Assembly: GCA_027531445.1 (NCBI GenBank)
Contig: JAPZRK010000051.1
Coordinates: 16,409 to 80,408 of the forward strand
Source: Leptospira sp.
GTDB taxonomy: Bacteria > Spirochaetota > Leptospiria > Leptospirales > Leptospiraceae
Length of the DNA stretch: 64,000 nucleotides
Direction: 5' to 3'
Shown: piece after piece, positions 52,865 to 61,608 of the stretch
Numbering within the stretch: position 1 is the stretch's first letter
Layout of the letters: every line of letters begins with the position of its first letter
Notes under the pieces: generated by a model
Told to the model about the DNA's origin: nothing
Seen by the model: the letters and a program-made list of their open reading frames with translations, nothing else
The model's database searches: none
Program-made: the position numbers and the translations under genes

Positions 52865-53788
52865 TTAGCCCTGGTCTTCCATTTCTTTTTCCATCTCTTT
52901 TTCTTTGAAATCTACAAAGCTAAAGAATTTTTTGAAAAATCCTGTAAGTCCTTCTTCATCATCATATCCGCCCTCTGTCTGGAGGAGATTATGTGTAATG
53001 CGCGTTAGACACGCCGCCGCCTTGGATCTAGGCGAGTTCAAGATAAATGGCTTTTGTTCGCGGATGGATTTTTCCACTTCTTCGTCTTGGAAGATAAAAC
53101 CTAAGTTTTCCACTTGGACTTCCAAAAATTGACCTGAAATATCGATCACACGATCAGCAACCTTTTTGCCTTCAATCGCACTACGAACTCGATTCACTAT
53201 AATTTTTAAATTTTTGTCCTTAGATTGAGAGACGATGGATTTGATGAGTCCATAGGAATCCGTAATGGAAGTTGGCTCCGGAGTAGTAACAACTACCACC
53301 TCGTCGGCAGGCATCACAAGACCAATCACATTGGCAGAGATTCCAGCTCCCGTATCGATAATCATAATATCATAACGATCAAGGTCTACGAATCCTTTGA
53401 TGAGATTGTTTCTTTGGGTTTCATTGAGATTGGCAAGCTGGGAATAACCAGAAGCGCCAGCAATGATGTCCACTCCCTCAGGAGTAGAGATAACGATATC
53501 TTTTAGTGATTTGTGGCCCTTCACTACATGATATAAATTATATTTCGGAATGATGCCGAGAAGGACGTTTACGTTAGCTAGTCCCAAGTCACCGTCAAAT
53601 ATAAGAACCTTTAGACCAGTCTTTGCAATGGCAATGGCTAAGTTGACGGATACCGTACTTTTACCGACCCCACCTTTACCAGAAGCAACCGCAATGATTT
53701 TCGTCTTTTTTGACGCACCTGGTGACTGAACCAGTTTGAGAGCTGGATTTGGATCTGTAAGTTTTCTTAAATTTGCTGCTTGGTCCAT
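52865..53788 (-). CDS. flhG: FlhG (YlxH/FleN), MinD-like ATPase controlling flagellar number
   Basis: A 307-aa protein. The N-terminus [10 protein letters not shown] carries the D-Q-A-x-x-L-R motif by which FlhG stimulates FlhF. The deviant Walker A is [20 protein letters not shown], switch [19 protein letters not shown] and switch [20 protein letters not shown]. The C-terminal end [18 protein letters not shown] is charged, without the clear MinD membrane-targeting helix. It acts with FlhF to set flagellum number and site. It follows flhF with a 48-bp gap. Confidence 0.93.
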   Translation of the reverse strand: MDQAANLRKLTDPNPALKLVQSPGASKKTKIIAVASGKGGVGKSTVSVNLAIAIAKTGLKVLIFDGDLGLANVNVLLGIIPKYNLYHVVKGHKSLKDIVISTPEGVDIIAGASGYSQLANLNETQRNNLIKGFVDLDRYDIMIIDTGAGISANVIGLVMPADEVVVVTTPEPTSITDSYGLIKSIVSQSKDKNLKIIVNRVRSAIEGKKVADRVIDISGQFLEVQVENLGFIFQDEEVEKSIREQKPFILNSPRSKAAACLTRITHNLLQTEGGYDDEEGLTGFFKKFFSFVDFKEKEMEKEMEDQG

Positions 53789-53836
53789 CGCTTTGAATTT
53801 CCCCTACTCAAAAAAGGAGATAGTCAAAAGCGACAA

Positions 53837-55126
53837 TTAAGTCTTATCGAAGACCTCGCCCGCTATCCCTTTCAATTTCTCTGGGTACACTACGCACTCC
53901 GCAAGGAGTTTTTTTGAAGCGTTCAAGATGTCAAAAGGGACATCTTGTCCTACACTAAAGAATGCGTATTCCCTATGAATAGTATCGGCTAATTCAACCA
54001 TGGAACCTAAAAAATCTGCTTCATCTAGCTTAGTTAATAAAATTCTTTTATATCCCAGTAGGTCGTAGGCGCTGGCAACAGACTTGGCATTGGACGGAGA
54101 AACTGTCGCCGACATCACGAGGATATTCTCAATGTAGTCTTTTTCCCCAAATGCTTGGTAGAATTCTTTTAATTTTGTGATATTGTCTGGGTTTTTGTGA
54201 GAGTAACCAGCAGTATCCACGAGGATGAGCTCGGATCCATCACGAATGACCGCTTCCCTCAGTTTTCGAACGTCTTTGGCTGGATAAAAGGGAAGCCCCA
54301 TAGCATCTGCATAAAATTTCAACTGATCAATCGCCGCAATACGGTAGTTATCTGTTGTATAAAGAGATACCTTTTTTCCCATATGAAGCGAATACTTTGC
54401 CGCAAGTTTGGCGATCGTTGTGGTCTTGCCTGCACCTGTTGGTCCCACAAAAAATATTACCTTTCGTTTTCCACGTGGTGTCCCGCTGAATAAATCTGAA
54501 TCCACATGGATACGTTCTTCTAAGATTGAAACGGCTTTTTCACATACCGTGGCTAATCTTGAAACATCAACGGACGAAAGATGTCCTTCCAAATTTTGGA
54601 TCAACTCTTCCACATAGGCATCACTCATCCCTTCTCGTCTGAATGATTCTGCTAATTTTTCTAAATTTTGTGCTCGTTTTGGTTTTTCGTAAAGTTCCGG
54701 GGCTTGAGCAATTGACATACCAAGACTTGGTAGGTTTTCTTCGATAGGATCATCCTCATCAATAAGGATGGGCTCATAACGATCAGGAAGAGATACACGT
54801 TTCCGACGTTCGGAGTAAGGACGAACCGCTTCAATGGTGCGGGAATATTTTTTTTCAGAAGCAGAAGCAACGAGTTCTGGCTTTTGCTTTTGTTTGATCA
54901 ATTCCTTGAGATCTTTGAGTTTTTTCTCAATTCGATCCTTGGAGTTTTGTTTCTCTGGGATGCCAACATCGATTTCATACATTTTTGAAGCAAGGAGACC
55001 CGTGCCAAATAACCCCCCTTCGGTGATCACTCGGTGTTCGTAGATGTGCGCTTCCGGCCCATGTTTCATCTTCATCTGCATGATGCAGTCTTGTAAATCT
55101 TTGCCTCGGATTTTAACAAAATCCAT
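53837..55126 (-). CDS. flhF: FlhF, SRP-like GTPase that positions flagella
   Basis: A 429-aa protein. I start at the ATG 55126, with GAGGG 9 nt upstream; the frame stays open to 55261, but that would overlap the divergent pirin gene. The N-terminal B domain begins MDFVKIRGKDLQDCIMQMKM. The NG GTPase has G1 VIFFVGPTGAGKTTTIAKLA, G2/G3 around SLYTTDNYRIAAIDQLKFYA and LILVDTAGYSHKN, and LTKLDEADFLGSMVELA. It places the flagella at the cell pole, and in spirochaetes affects filament location and number. First gene of the minus-strand flh operon. Confidence 0.95.
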   Translation of the reverse strand: MDFVKIRGKDLQDCIMQMKMKHGPEAHIYEHRVITEGGLFGTGLLASKMYEIDVGIPEKQNSKDRIEKKLKDLKELIKQKQKPELVASASEKKYSRTIEAVRPYSERRKRVSLPDRYEPILIDEDDPIEENLPSLGMSIAQAPELYEKPKRAQNLEKLAESFRREGMSDAYVEELIQNLEGHLSSVDVSRLATVCEKAVSILEERIHVDSDLFSGTPRGKRKVIFFVGPTGAGKTTTIAKLAAKYSLHMGKKVSLYTTDNYRIAAIDQLKFYADAMGLPFYPAKDVRKLREAVIRDGSELILVDTAGYSHKNPDNITKLKEFYQAFGEKDYIENILVMSATVSPSNAKSVASAYDLLGYKRILLTKLDEADFLGSMVELADTIHREYAFFSVGQDVPFDILNASKKLLAECVVYPEKLKGIAGEVFDKT

Positions 55127-55247
55127 TTCAGAACCCTCTTCCCAGGGAAAATTTCTATGTTCCCCTTCATTTGGAAAGCATTTTTTATGAGACATAATAA
55201 TGTTATATTGAAGATAACTTTGATTTCTATTTTCCTGTCTAAAGCCT

Positions 55248-56084
55248 ATGACTGAACGCAAATTAATCTATAAATCGCCTGGAATTTCGGCTACAGACGG
55301 AGCTGGTGTCAAACTGCGAAGGATGATCGGTACAGATGAAATTCCGAATCTGGATCCATTTCTTATGTTAGATGAATTTAAATCCGATTCCCCTGAGGAT
55401 TACGTGGCAGGATTTCCAGACCATCCACATAGAGGCTTTGAAACTGTGACTTATCTGCTCGAAGGTGTGATGGAGCATAATGATTCTAAAGGCAATCGGG
55501 GAATATTGGAAACTGGTGGTGTCCAATGGATGACAGCTGGAAGAGGTATCGTCCATAGTGAGATGCCAAAACAAAAAGATGGTATGCTTCGCGGTTACCA
55601 GCTTTGGGTCAATCTTCCCGCCAAACAAAAGATGATCGAACCAGGTTACTTTGATGTTTTTAGAAAGGATTGGGCTAGATCAGAGTTTGGAAAAAGCTAT
55701 ATAGATGTACTAACAGGAAAGATCAATGGATCCATCGGACCTGCAGTCTCAAAAACTCCAATGTTGTATGCTCACTTTTACATTCAACCAAATGATACTA
55801 TCTCAATCCCTGTCGCAGAAAACTGGAATGGGTTTACTCATGTGGCGGAGGGAGAAGTCGAGATTGGAAAAGAAATACTCAAATCTGGATTCATCGGTAT
55901 TTTTGGACAAGGGACAATCATCACAATCAGCAATCCATCCGCAACAAAGTTAGCAGAAGGGATTCTGATTCTCGGTGAGCCAATCGGAGAGCAAGTAGTT
56001 CAATATGGTCCTTTTGTAATGAACACAAAAGAAGAAATTATGCAGGCATTTTCGGATTACCAATCAGGAAACTTCGGTCGTTGA
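55248..56084 (+). CDS. Pirin-family protein
   Basis: A 278-aa bicupin-fold protein. The N-terminal cupin has FPDHPHRGFETVTYLLEGVM, the metal-binding His pair of pirins, then ETGGVQWMTAGRGIVHSEMP with the third His and Glu. The C-terminal cupin is typical (PMLYAHFYIQPNDTISIPVA). Pirins act as iron-dependent dioxygenases (quercetinase) or as transcription co-factors; the role here is unknown. It is divergent from flhF and coupled by a TTGA overlap to mnmD. Confidence 0.93.
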   Translation: MTERKLIYKSPGISATDGAGVKLRRMIGTDEIPNLDPFLMLDEFKSDSPEDYVAGFPDHPHRGFETVTYLLEGVMEHNDSKGNRGILETGGVQWMTAGRGIVHSEMPKQKDGMLRGYQLWVNLPAKQKMIEPGYFDVFRKDWARSEFGKSYIDVLTGKINGSIGPAVSKTPMLYAHFYIQPNDTISIPVAENWNGFTHVAEGEVEIGKEILKSGFIGIFGQGTIITISNPSATKLAEGILILGEPIGEQVVQYGPFVMNTKEEIMQAFSDYQSGNFGR

Positions 56085-56803
56085 AAGAACCAATTTCCGA
56101 AGGGCATACCATTGTCTCAAAAGAATTTGATGACATCTACTTTTCGAAAGAAGATGGAGTGGCTGAGACAAAGTATGTTTTTTTAAATGGTAACCAAATT
56201 TATGATAGGTGGAGAACGGCAACCAAAAGTCCAATTAGAATTGGAGAGCTGGGTTTTGGAACAGGATTGAATTTTTTTGTGACCAAATCTGAGTGGGAAC
56301 AAGAAAACAATCCGCAGGATGTCATTTTTTATTCCTTAGAAAAGTTTCCCCTATCCATCGAAACCATGAAAATGATGGGTGCAGAGTTTCCAAATTTAGA
56401 AACATGGGACAAATCCATTCTGAAAGCATATGAATCTTTTCTTTTCTCACTCTCTGTAAATCGGCTTGGCACAAATAGCTTCGAGTGGGTATATCATCAT
56501 CCCAAAGCGGACGTAAAATTCAGATTAAAACTTTTTATTGGGGATGTATTGAATACAATCCTCCAATTTGACTCTCCCATAGATTGTTTTTATTTGGATG
56601 GATTTGCTCCTAAAAAAAATCCTGAAATGTGGACTGAGGCCGTGATGGAATCTATCCGCAGCCTTTCAGCAAAGGGAACTAGTTTTGCTACATTTACTTC
56701 CGCAGGTTATGTGAAGAGAAATTTGGAAGCGGCAGGTTTTCTCGTAAAAAAACAATCAGGTTTCGGCAGAAAGCGTGAGATGTTAGCTGGTCACTTTGCC
56801 TAA
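56081..56803 (+). CDS. mnmD: MnmD, tRNA 5-aminomethyl-2-thiouridine methyltransferase
   Basis: A 240-aa SAM-dependent methyltransferase (DUF752) starting with TTG, overlapping the pirin stop as TTGA. Key parts are IYFSKEDGVAETKYVFLNGN, IRIGELGFGTGLNFFVTKSE (SAM-binding) and CFYLDGFAPKKNPEMWTEAV, the P-x-x-x-P-E-M-W of the family. In E. coli the activity is fused to the oxidase as one MnmC protein; here it is a separate polypeptide followed directly by mnmC. It completes mnm5s2U at the wobble position. Confidence 0.9.
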   Translation: MKEPISEGHTIVSKEFDDIYFSKEDGVAETKYVFLNGNQIYDRWRTATKSPIRIGELGFGTGLNFFVTKSEWEQENNPQDVIFYSLEKFPLSIETMKMMGAEFPNLETWDKSILKAYESFLFSLSVNRLGTNSFEWVYHHPKADVKFRLKLFIGDVLNTILQFDSPIDCFYLDGFAPKKNPEMWTEAVMESIRSLSAKGTSFATFTSAGYVKRNLEAAGFLVKKQSGFGRKREMLAGHFA

Positions 56804-58019
56804 TAAAAATAAATACGATGCGATCATCATTGGTGGTGGGATTGCCGGAGCAAGTGTTGCCTATGCCTTAGCTAAACGAAATAAAAAAACATTATTATTG
56901 GAACGTCGAGAAGATGTTGCACTCGAGGCGAGTGGCAATCCCACAGGACTGGTTTATCCTTTACTTACAAAAAACAAGAGTGTGGAGGGACTATTTTCGA
57001 TTGAAGCTTTCAATTATGCAATTGATCTGATCCAGACGTTTCAGGATGTTCCAAAATTGGAAAGTGGGTTTCTAATCCCGAAAAATGCTTCGGAAACCGA
57101 AAGATATCTATCCGCCATCAAATCTTATTCCCTCAGCACCGACACCTTGGAATTTAAATACGATACATTTTCCAAGAAAGAGGGATTTCATTTTAAAACC
57201 GCACTTGCTGTATCCCCTGTTCACCTAACGAAGAAGCTATTGAGTTCAGATGACCAATCAATTGTTGTTCAACCCTTCGAAGATTTCAAATGGTTTCAGG
57301 CAACAAACGGTGTCGAAGTGAAGGTAGAAAGACTTGGCGGAGGAAAAAATGAAGAGTCAACGAGAGAAGAGACTTATTTGGGAAATTCACTTTTTCTTTG
57401 TCACTCAAACTCATTTCTAAATTTTGTCGAAACCAATTGGCTTCCAATTCAAAAAGTCAGAGGACAGCTTGCTTTATTACCTATGAAGGCAGAGCTAACA
57501 GCCATTCCTCACTCCTATTTATTTGGGGATTATTTGACAAGGGATCTGGGCGTTGGTTGCGTTCTTGGTGCAAGTTTTGATGAATTCCACTTGAGTGAAG
57601 AAGAGAGAAACTCAGAAACATTAGAATTTCTGGAAACAGCAAGTCAAAACGTCGAGAGTATAGCTTCTCATTTGATCGAATTTAAATCACAGCTAAATAG
57701 GATCCAAACACGAGTGAGCTTGAGATCTCAGTCACAAGATAGAAGACCCATTTTTGGAAAATTACCTTCCATCGAATTGTTTCAACAAGACAATGATCTC
57801 ATTAACAAAAATAGACAAAATCGAAAGCCCATCATTTCCTTCATAGACAATGTTTATGTCTTAGGTGCCTTGGGATCAAGGGGATTGACACATTCTCTTT
57901 ATGCTGCCGAACAGATTGTACGGAATTCCTTAGGAGAGCCTACTACAATCGATCCTATCGTGTGGGAAGGTTTTAAACCGGAGAGATTCCTTTTGCGTAA
58001 TTGGAAACGTGGTCAATAA
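56796..58019 (+). CDS. mnmC: MnmC-type FAD-dependent oxidoreductase
   Basis: A 407-aa protein starting with TTG, overlapping mnmD by 8 bp. The dinucleotide-binding start is YDAIIIGGGIAGASVAYALA, followed by LEASGNPTGLVYPLLTKNKS, typical of the C-terminal half of fused MnmC. The end has NVYVLGALGSRGLTHSLYAA. It removes the carboxymethyl group from cmnm5U in tRNA, providing the substrate for MnmD. The split mnmD-mnmC gene pair is unlike the fused E. coli form. The 3' end overlaps lpxK by 47 bp in antisense. Confidence 0.88.
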   Translation: MPNKNKYDAIIIGGGIAGASVAYALAKRNKKTLLLERREDVALEASGNPTGLVYPLLTKNKSVEGLFSIEAFNYAIDLIQTFQDVPKLESGFLIPKNASETERYLSAIKSYSLSTDTLEFKYDTFSKKEGFHFKTALAVSPVHLTKKLLSSDDQSIVVQPFEDFKWFQATNGVEVKVERLGGGKNEESTREETYLGNSLFLCHSNSFLNFVETNWLPIQKVRGQLALLPMKAELTAIPHSYLFGDYLTRDLGVGCVLGASFDEFHLSEEERNSETLEFLETASQNVESIASHLIEFKSQLNRIQTRVSLRSQSQDRRPIFGKLPSIELFQQDNDLINKNRQNRKPIISFIDNVYVLGALGSRGLTHSLYAAEQIVRNSLGEPTTIDPIVWEGFKPERFLLRNWKRGQ

Positions 58020-59028
58020 AAAGAGACTCCCATTTTTCGAACTGTTCGACAACCAATTCGATTTTTAGAAGAGAGATTTGAATGTTTCTTTCCTTTACTT
58101 TTGATAAAAAAGAAGGTAGAAACTTCCATTTGACCCAATCTTTCTCCGTTGTCAGCAATGCCTCATTGATTGCTAACTGATTCACTATTTTCTCTAAATC
58201 CAATTCGGTATAATGATGGTGATCAGGGAACTGAATCATTCGAATAGGCTGTTTTTGAATTAATTCATTAGATGTTTTTAAGACTGATGTAGGATTTCCG
58301 ACACCTGTTACTAGACAATATGAATCAACGCTACTAGAAATAGATGAAACTACGACCTCTAATTTTGGTTCAAATTTTGAGACGAAGTTAGGCAAGTGTG
58401 GATACTTTGATTGGATTTTCTTTTGGACAGGAATCACATTCTCTCTGTTCTGTGAGTTTACTTTAGTAAATAAAACAGCAGTGGCTCTTTGTAATGCATG
58501 TGGCTTTTCACGAAGGGTTCCCAACGGAATTGTAAAACCATTCCCAAACGGAGCATTGGCATCCAATAGGACGATGTCCATATTTCGTTTGATTCTATGG
58601 TGTTGGAATCCATCATCTAACAGTACAATATGTGGTCCGTTTTTCATCTGATTGAAAGTTAAATAACTTTTAACTCGATTGCCGCCGATGATCACTTGAA
58701 CATTGGGTAAGGATTGTTTATGTAGCAAGGGTTCGTCCCCTACTTCAATTGGTAGTGAGGAAGCAGAAACGAGTGCTCCTTGTCCCGACAATCCCGCCTT
58801 ATATCCCCGACTCAATATGGTGTACTGATAGTCAGGAAACCTTTTTAATAAAAGTTTGATGATGGCTTGAACTACTGGCGTTTTACCTGTACCTCCAAAA
58901 CTTAGATTGCCTACACTGATTACAAATGCACCGTCTAACTGAACAGATGTTTGACGAGATTTATCAAGAAAGAAAAAGAATTGATAGAGATAGGAAAGAG
59001 GGCTTAGGAGCCAAAGCAAAAGTCGCAC
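57973..59028 (-). CDS. lpxK: LpxK, lipid A 4'-kinase
   Basis: A 351-aa kinase starting with GTG, which shares one base with the hisE stop (TAGTG). An N-terminal membrane-associated helix (LLLWLLSPLSYLYQFFFF) is followed by ISVGNLSFGGTGKTPVVQAI, the LpxK P-loop, then SRGYKAGLSGQG, DEPLLHKQ and VLLDDGFQHHRIKRNMDIVL, with the catalytic Asp-Asp-Gly-Phe-Gln-His. It phosphorylates disaccharide 1-phosphate to lipid IVA, so the cell makes LPS. It is co-transcribed with hisE. Confidence 0.93.
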   Translation of the reverse strand: MRLLLWLLSPLSYLYQFFFFLDKSRQTSVQLDGAFVISVGNLSFGGTGKTPVVQAIIKLLLKRFPDYQYTILSRGYKAGLSGQGALVSASSLPIEVGDEPLLHKQSLPNVQVIIGGNRVKSYLTFNQMKNGPHIVLLDDGFQHHRIKRNMDIVLLDANAPFGNGFTIPLGTLREKPHALQRATAVLFTKVNSQNRENVIPVQKKIQSKYPHLPNFVSKFEPKLEVVVSSISSSVDSYCLVTGVGNPTSVLKTSNELIQKQPIRMIQFPDHHHYTELDLEKIVNQLAINEALLTTEKDWVKWKFLPSFLSKVKERNIQISLLKIELVVEQFEKWESLFIDHVSNYAKGISPV

Positions 59029-59306
59029 TAGCTATGGCGCTTTTGAAGCTCTCTTGCGATGGTCTCCAAACTCATCCCTTTTTCGATTAGCAATACTTCC
59101 AAGTGGAATAAAAGATCGGCAATCTCATGGATCAGTTCCTTTTCATCATTATTTTTTGCTGCAATAATGACTTCGCCTGCCTCCTCCCCGATTTTTTTAA
59201 GGATTCTATCGATACCATCCCGAAACAATTCGGCGGTGTAGGATTTGTCAGGGAGGTCTGATTTACGTTTGCGGAGTACTTCTTCTAAAGTTTTAAAAAA
59301 TTCCAT
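59028..59306 (-). CDS. hisE: HisE, phosphoribosyl-ATP diphosphatase
   Basis: A 92-aa all-helical protein. The MazG-like pattern is intact: [40 protein letters not shown] with the metal-binding E-E-x-x-E, and [20 protein letters not shown] with E-x-x-D. It hydrolyses phosphoribosyl-ATP in the second step of histidine biosynthesis. It is separate from HisI, unlike the fused enterobacterial form. lpxK follows with one shared base. No other his genes are in the window. Confidence 0.93.
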   Translation of the reverse strand: MEFFKTLEEVLRKRKSDLPDKSYTAELFRDGIDRILKKIGEEAGEVIIAAKNNDEKELIHEIADLLFHLEVLLIEKGMSLETIARELQKRHS

Positions 59307-59403
59307 AATTTAATTGCTCACCTACCAGGGAATCAATCGAGTAAAAATCCAAAAAGCGAAAATTACAGATTGAGAAGTTTTCAAAACAGTTTAGAGTCAT
59401 CCT

Positions 59404-60234
59404 ATGGATCGATTTTTTCGCTCTCTATTCGTTTTTTTATTCCTCATTGGTCTCCCGCTGTCCAGTGAAACCGTCTGGGAGTCTTCCATCCAGCGAGGAA
59501 TGCAAAGAGCCAAAGAAGAAAACAAACCCATCCTCATCGATGTTTACGCAGATTGGTGCACCTATTGCAAGGTTTTAGAAAAAGAGATTTTTCCGGATAA
59601 AGAAGTTTCCAAACTTTTGGAAGGATTTATTACCGTTAGGTTAGATGGAGAAGAATTCCCAAACCTGCGACAGAAGTATGCGATAGAAGGATATCCGACC
59701 ATTTTGTTTATCGATGGAAATTCAAATTATTTAAACAAAATCACTGGTCTTGCCACAAAGGCGATGGTACTTGATATTTCAAAAAAAGTATTAGCTGAGC
59801 CAAACATAGAAGTCTCTATGCAAAACTTATTGAAGAAGAAGCCGAATTCTCCTACGGCTCACTTTCGACTTGGCACTTTTTACTTTCATGAAAAAAAATA
59901 CTCCATTGCCAAACACCATTTAGAAAATGCAATTTTATATGCACCTACTCGTGAAATTACTTTAAAAGAGGACGCACTTTTCAATTTGGGCATTGTTTAT
60001 GTTCAGCTAGAGGATTGGAAAAAATCAACGGAACATTGGAAACAATTTGTTACTGATTATCCAAAATCTAGAAATGCAAATGCAGCTGAAATGTACTATG
60101 GCATTTCACTTAGAGAAGTGGGTGAAAAAAAATTGGCAACACATGTTCTAGAAAAGTTAAGAAGTCGTCTCACCGACAAAGATGACATTGAAGCTGTCGA
60201 TGAGACATTAGAAGAGATTAGAAAAGGATTCTAA
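59404..60234 (+). CDS. Exported thioredoxin-fold protein with TPR repeats
   Basis: A 276-aa protein with signal peptide (SLFVFLFLIGLPLSSE). The thioredoxin-like domain (residues about 25-130) has NKPILIDVYADWCTYCKVLE with the W-C-x-x-C redox pair, and YAIEGYPTILFIDGN with cis-Pro. It resembles the C-terminal domain of DsbD and thioredoxin_7 proteins. Residues from about 145 on are TPRs: AHFRLGTFYFHEKKYSIAKH and ALFNLGIVYVQLEDWKKSTE. Probably a periplasmic thiol-disulphide enzyme docked to partners through the TPRs. Divergent from hisE. Confidence 0.87.
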   Translation: MDRFFRSLFVFLFLIGLPLSSETVWESSIQRGMQRAKEENKPILIDVYADWCTYCKVLEKEIFPDKEVSKLLEGFITVRLDGEEFPNLRQKYAIEGYPTILFIDGNSNYLNKITGLATKAMVLDISKKVLAEPNIEVSMQNLLKKKPNSPTAHFRLGTFYFHEKKYSIAKHHLENAILYAPTREITLKEDALFNLGIVYVQLEDWKKSTEHWKQFVTDYPKSRNANAAEMYYGISLREVGEKKLATHVLEKLRSRLTDKDDIEAVDETLEEIRKGF

Positions 60235-60258
60235 AGTTCCCTATTATACGATCATTCA

Positions 60259-61563
60259 TCATCGATTTCCGATGGAATAATAGGTATAACCAATTTCTTT
60301 CATGTAGGTTGGTTTGTATTGGTTTCTTCCATCAAAAATCAAAGGTTCTTTTAACATGTTTTTGATTCGATTAAAGTCTGGTTCTCGAAACTCTCGCCAT
60401 TCCGTCACGAGAAGAAGCGCATCTGCACCTTCCAATGTAGAATAAGGATCTTTTTTATATTCAACTTTGCCTTCTAAATAGTATTTTGAAGATTCCATAG
60501 CGGCTGGGTCAAAAGCCTGAATCTTGGCTCCATTCTTATGCAATTCGTAAATCAGAGGTATTGAAGGTGCCTCTCGCATATCGTCTGTGCCTGGTTTAAA
60601 AGAAAGCCCCCAGACCGCGAATGTTTTACCTTTCATATCATTTGTCTTGTAATGCGAAAAGATCTTATCTGTAAGTCGCATCTTTTGGCGTTCATTCACA
60701 TCTTCTACAGATTGAATGATACTCATGGATGCATCGTACTGTTCGGCGGTGCGTAAAAGCGCCCGTACGTCTTTAGGAAAACAAGAGCCACCGTATCCTA
60801 TACCTGCATAGAGAAACTGACGTCCGATACGTGAGTCAGTACCCATTCCTTTTCTGACGTCTTCAAAGTTAGCACCCGCCGCATCACAAAGATTAGCAAT
60901 TTCGTTTACGAAAGAAATCTTAGTGGCAAGAAAGGCATTACATGCATACTTGGTTAGCTCTGCACTGCGGATTCCCATCGTCAAAATGGGATTGCCGTTC
61001 AATACAAATGGAGAGTAAAGCTCACTCATTTTTTTTGCGGCAATTTCTGTTTCCGCACCGATCACAACTCGTTCAGGTCTCATAAAGTCTTCGATCGCCG
61101 CGCCTTCTTTCAAAAACTCGGGATTTGATACAACATCAAATGGATGTTTAGTGTGTTTTGCGACGATCTCTTTTACTTGGTCTGCAGTACCTACGGGAAC
61201 AGTCGACTTATCTACGATGATCTTATAACCGTTCATCGCTTTCCCAACTTCCTCGGCTACTGCATAGACAAAACGAAGATCCGCAGAACCATTGTCAGAT
61301 GTAGGTGTACCGACTGCAATAAAGATGAATTCTGAAGCTTCTACACCTTCTTTTAATGATGTAGAAAATGACAATCTGCCTTCTTTGTAATTTCGAAGGA
61401 CAAGCTCTGAAAGCCCTGGCTCATATATTGGGATGATGCCTTGTTTGAGGTCGGAGATCTTTTTTTCATCTTTATCGACGCAAATGACTTCATTTCCATA
61501 TTCTGCAAAACATGTCCCAGCGACGAGACCGACATACCCAGTTCCAACTACGCATACTTTCAT
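60259..61563 (-). CDS. ugd: UDP-glucose 6-dehydrogenase
   Basis: A 434-aa enzyme making UDP-glucuronate for surface polysaccharides. NAD-binding MKVCVVGTGYVGLVAGTCFA, the catalytic Cys in IGYGGSCFPKDVRALLRTAE, and the UDP-binding end KTFAVWGLSFKPGTDDMREA are all present, with DKSTVPVGTADQVKEIVAK in between. Length matches the family. It lies 45 bp downstream of the ABC exporter ATPase gene, so it belongs to a surface-polysaccharide unit. Confidence 0.95.
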   Translation of the reverse strand: MKVCVVGTGYVGLVAGTCFAEYGNEVICVDKDEKKISDLKQGIIPIYEPGLSELVLRNYKEGRLSFSTSLKEGVEASEFIFIAVGTPTSDNGSADLRFVYAVAEEVGKAMNGYKIIVDKSTVPVGTADQVKEIVAKHTKHPFDVVSNPEFLKEGAAIEDFMRPERVVIGAETEIAAKKMSELYSPFVLNGNPILTMGIRSAELTKYACNAFLATKISFVNEIANLCDAAGANFEDVRKGMGTDSRIGRQFLYAGIGYGGSCFPKDVRALLRTAEQYDASMSIIQSVEDVNERQKMRLTDKIFSHYKTNDMKGKTFAVWGLSFKPGTDDMREAPSIPLIYELHKNGAKIQAFDPAAMESSKYYLEGKVEYKKDPYSTLEGADALLLVTEWREFREPDFNRIKNMLKEPLIFDGRNQYKPTYMKEIGYTYYSIGNR

Positions 61564-61608
61564 ATGGCTCCAAGATTTTCTGAAAACACGTGAGGGAAAC
61601 CGTTTTTT

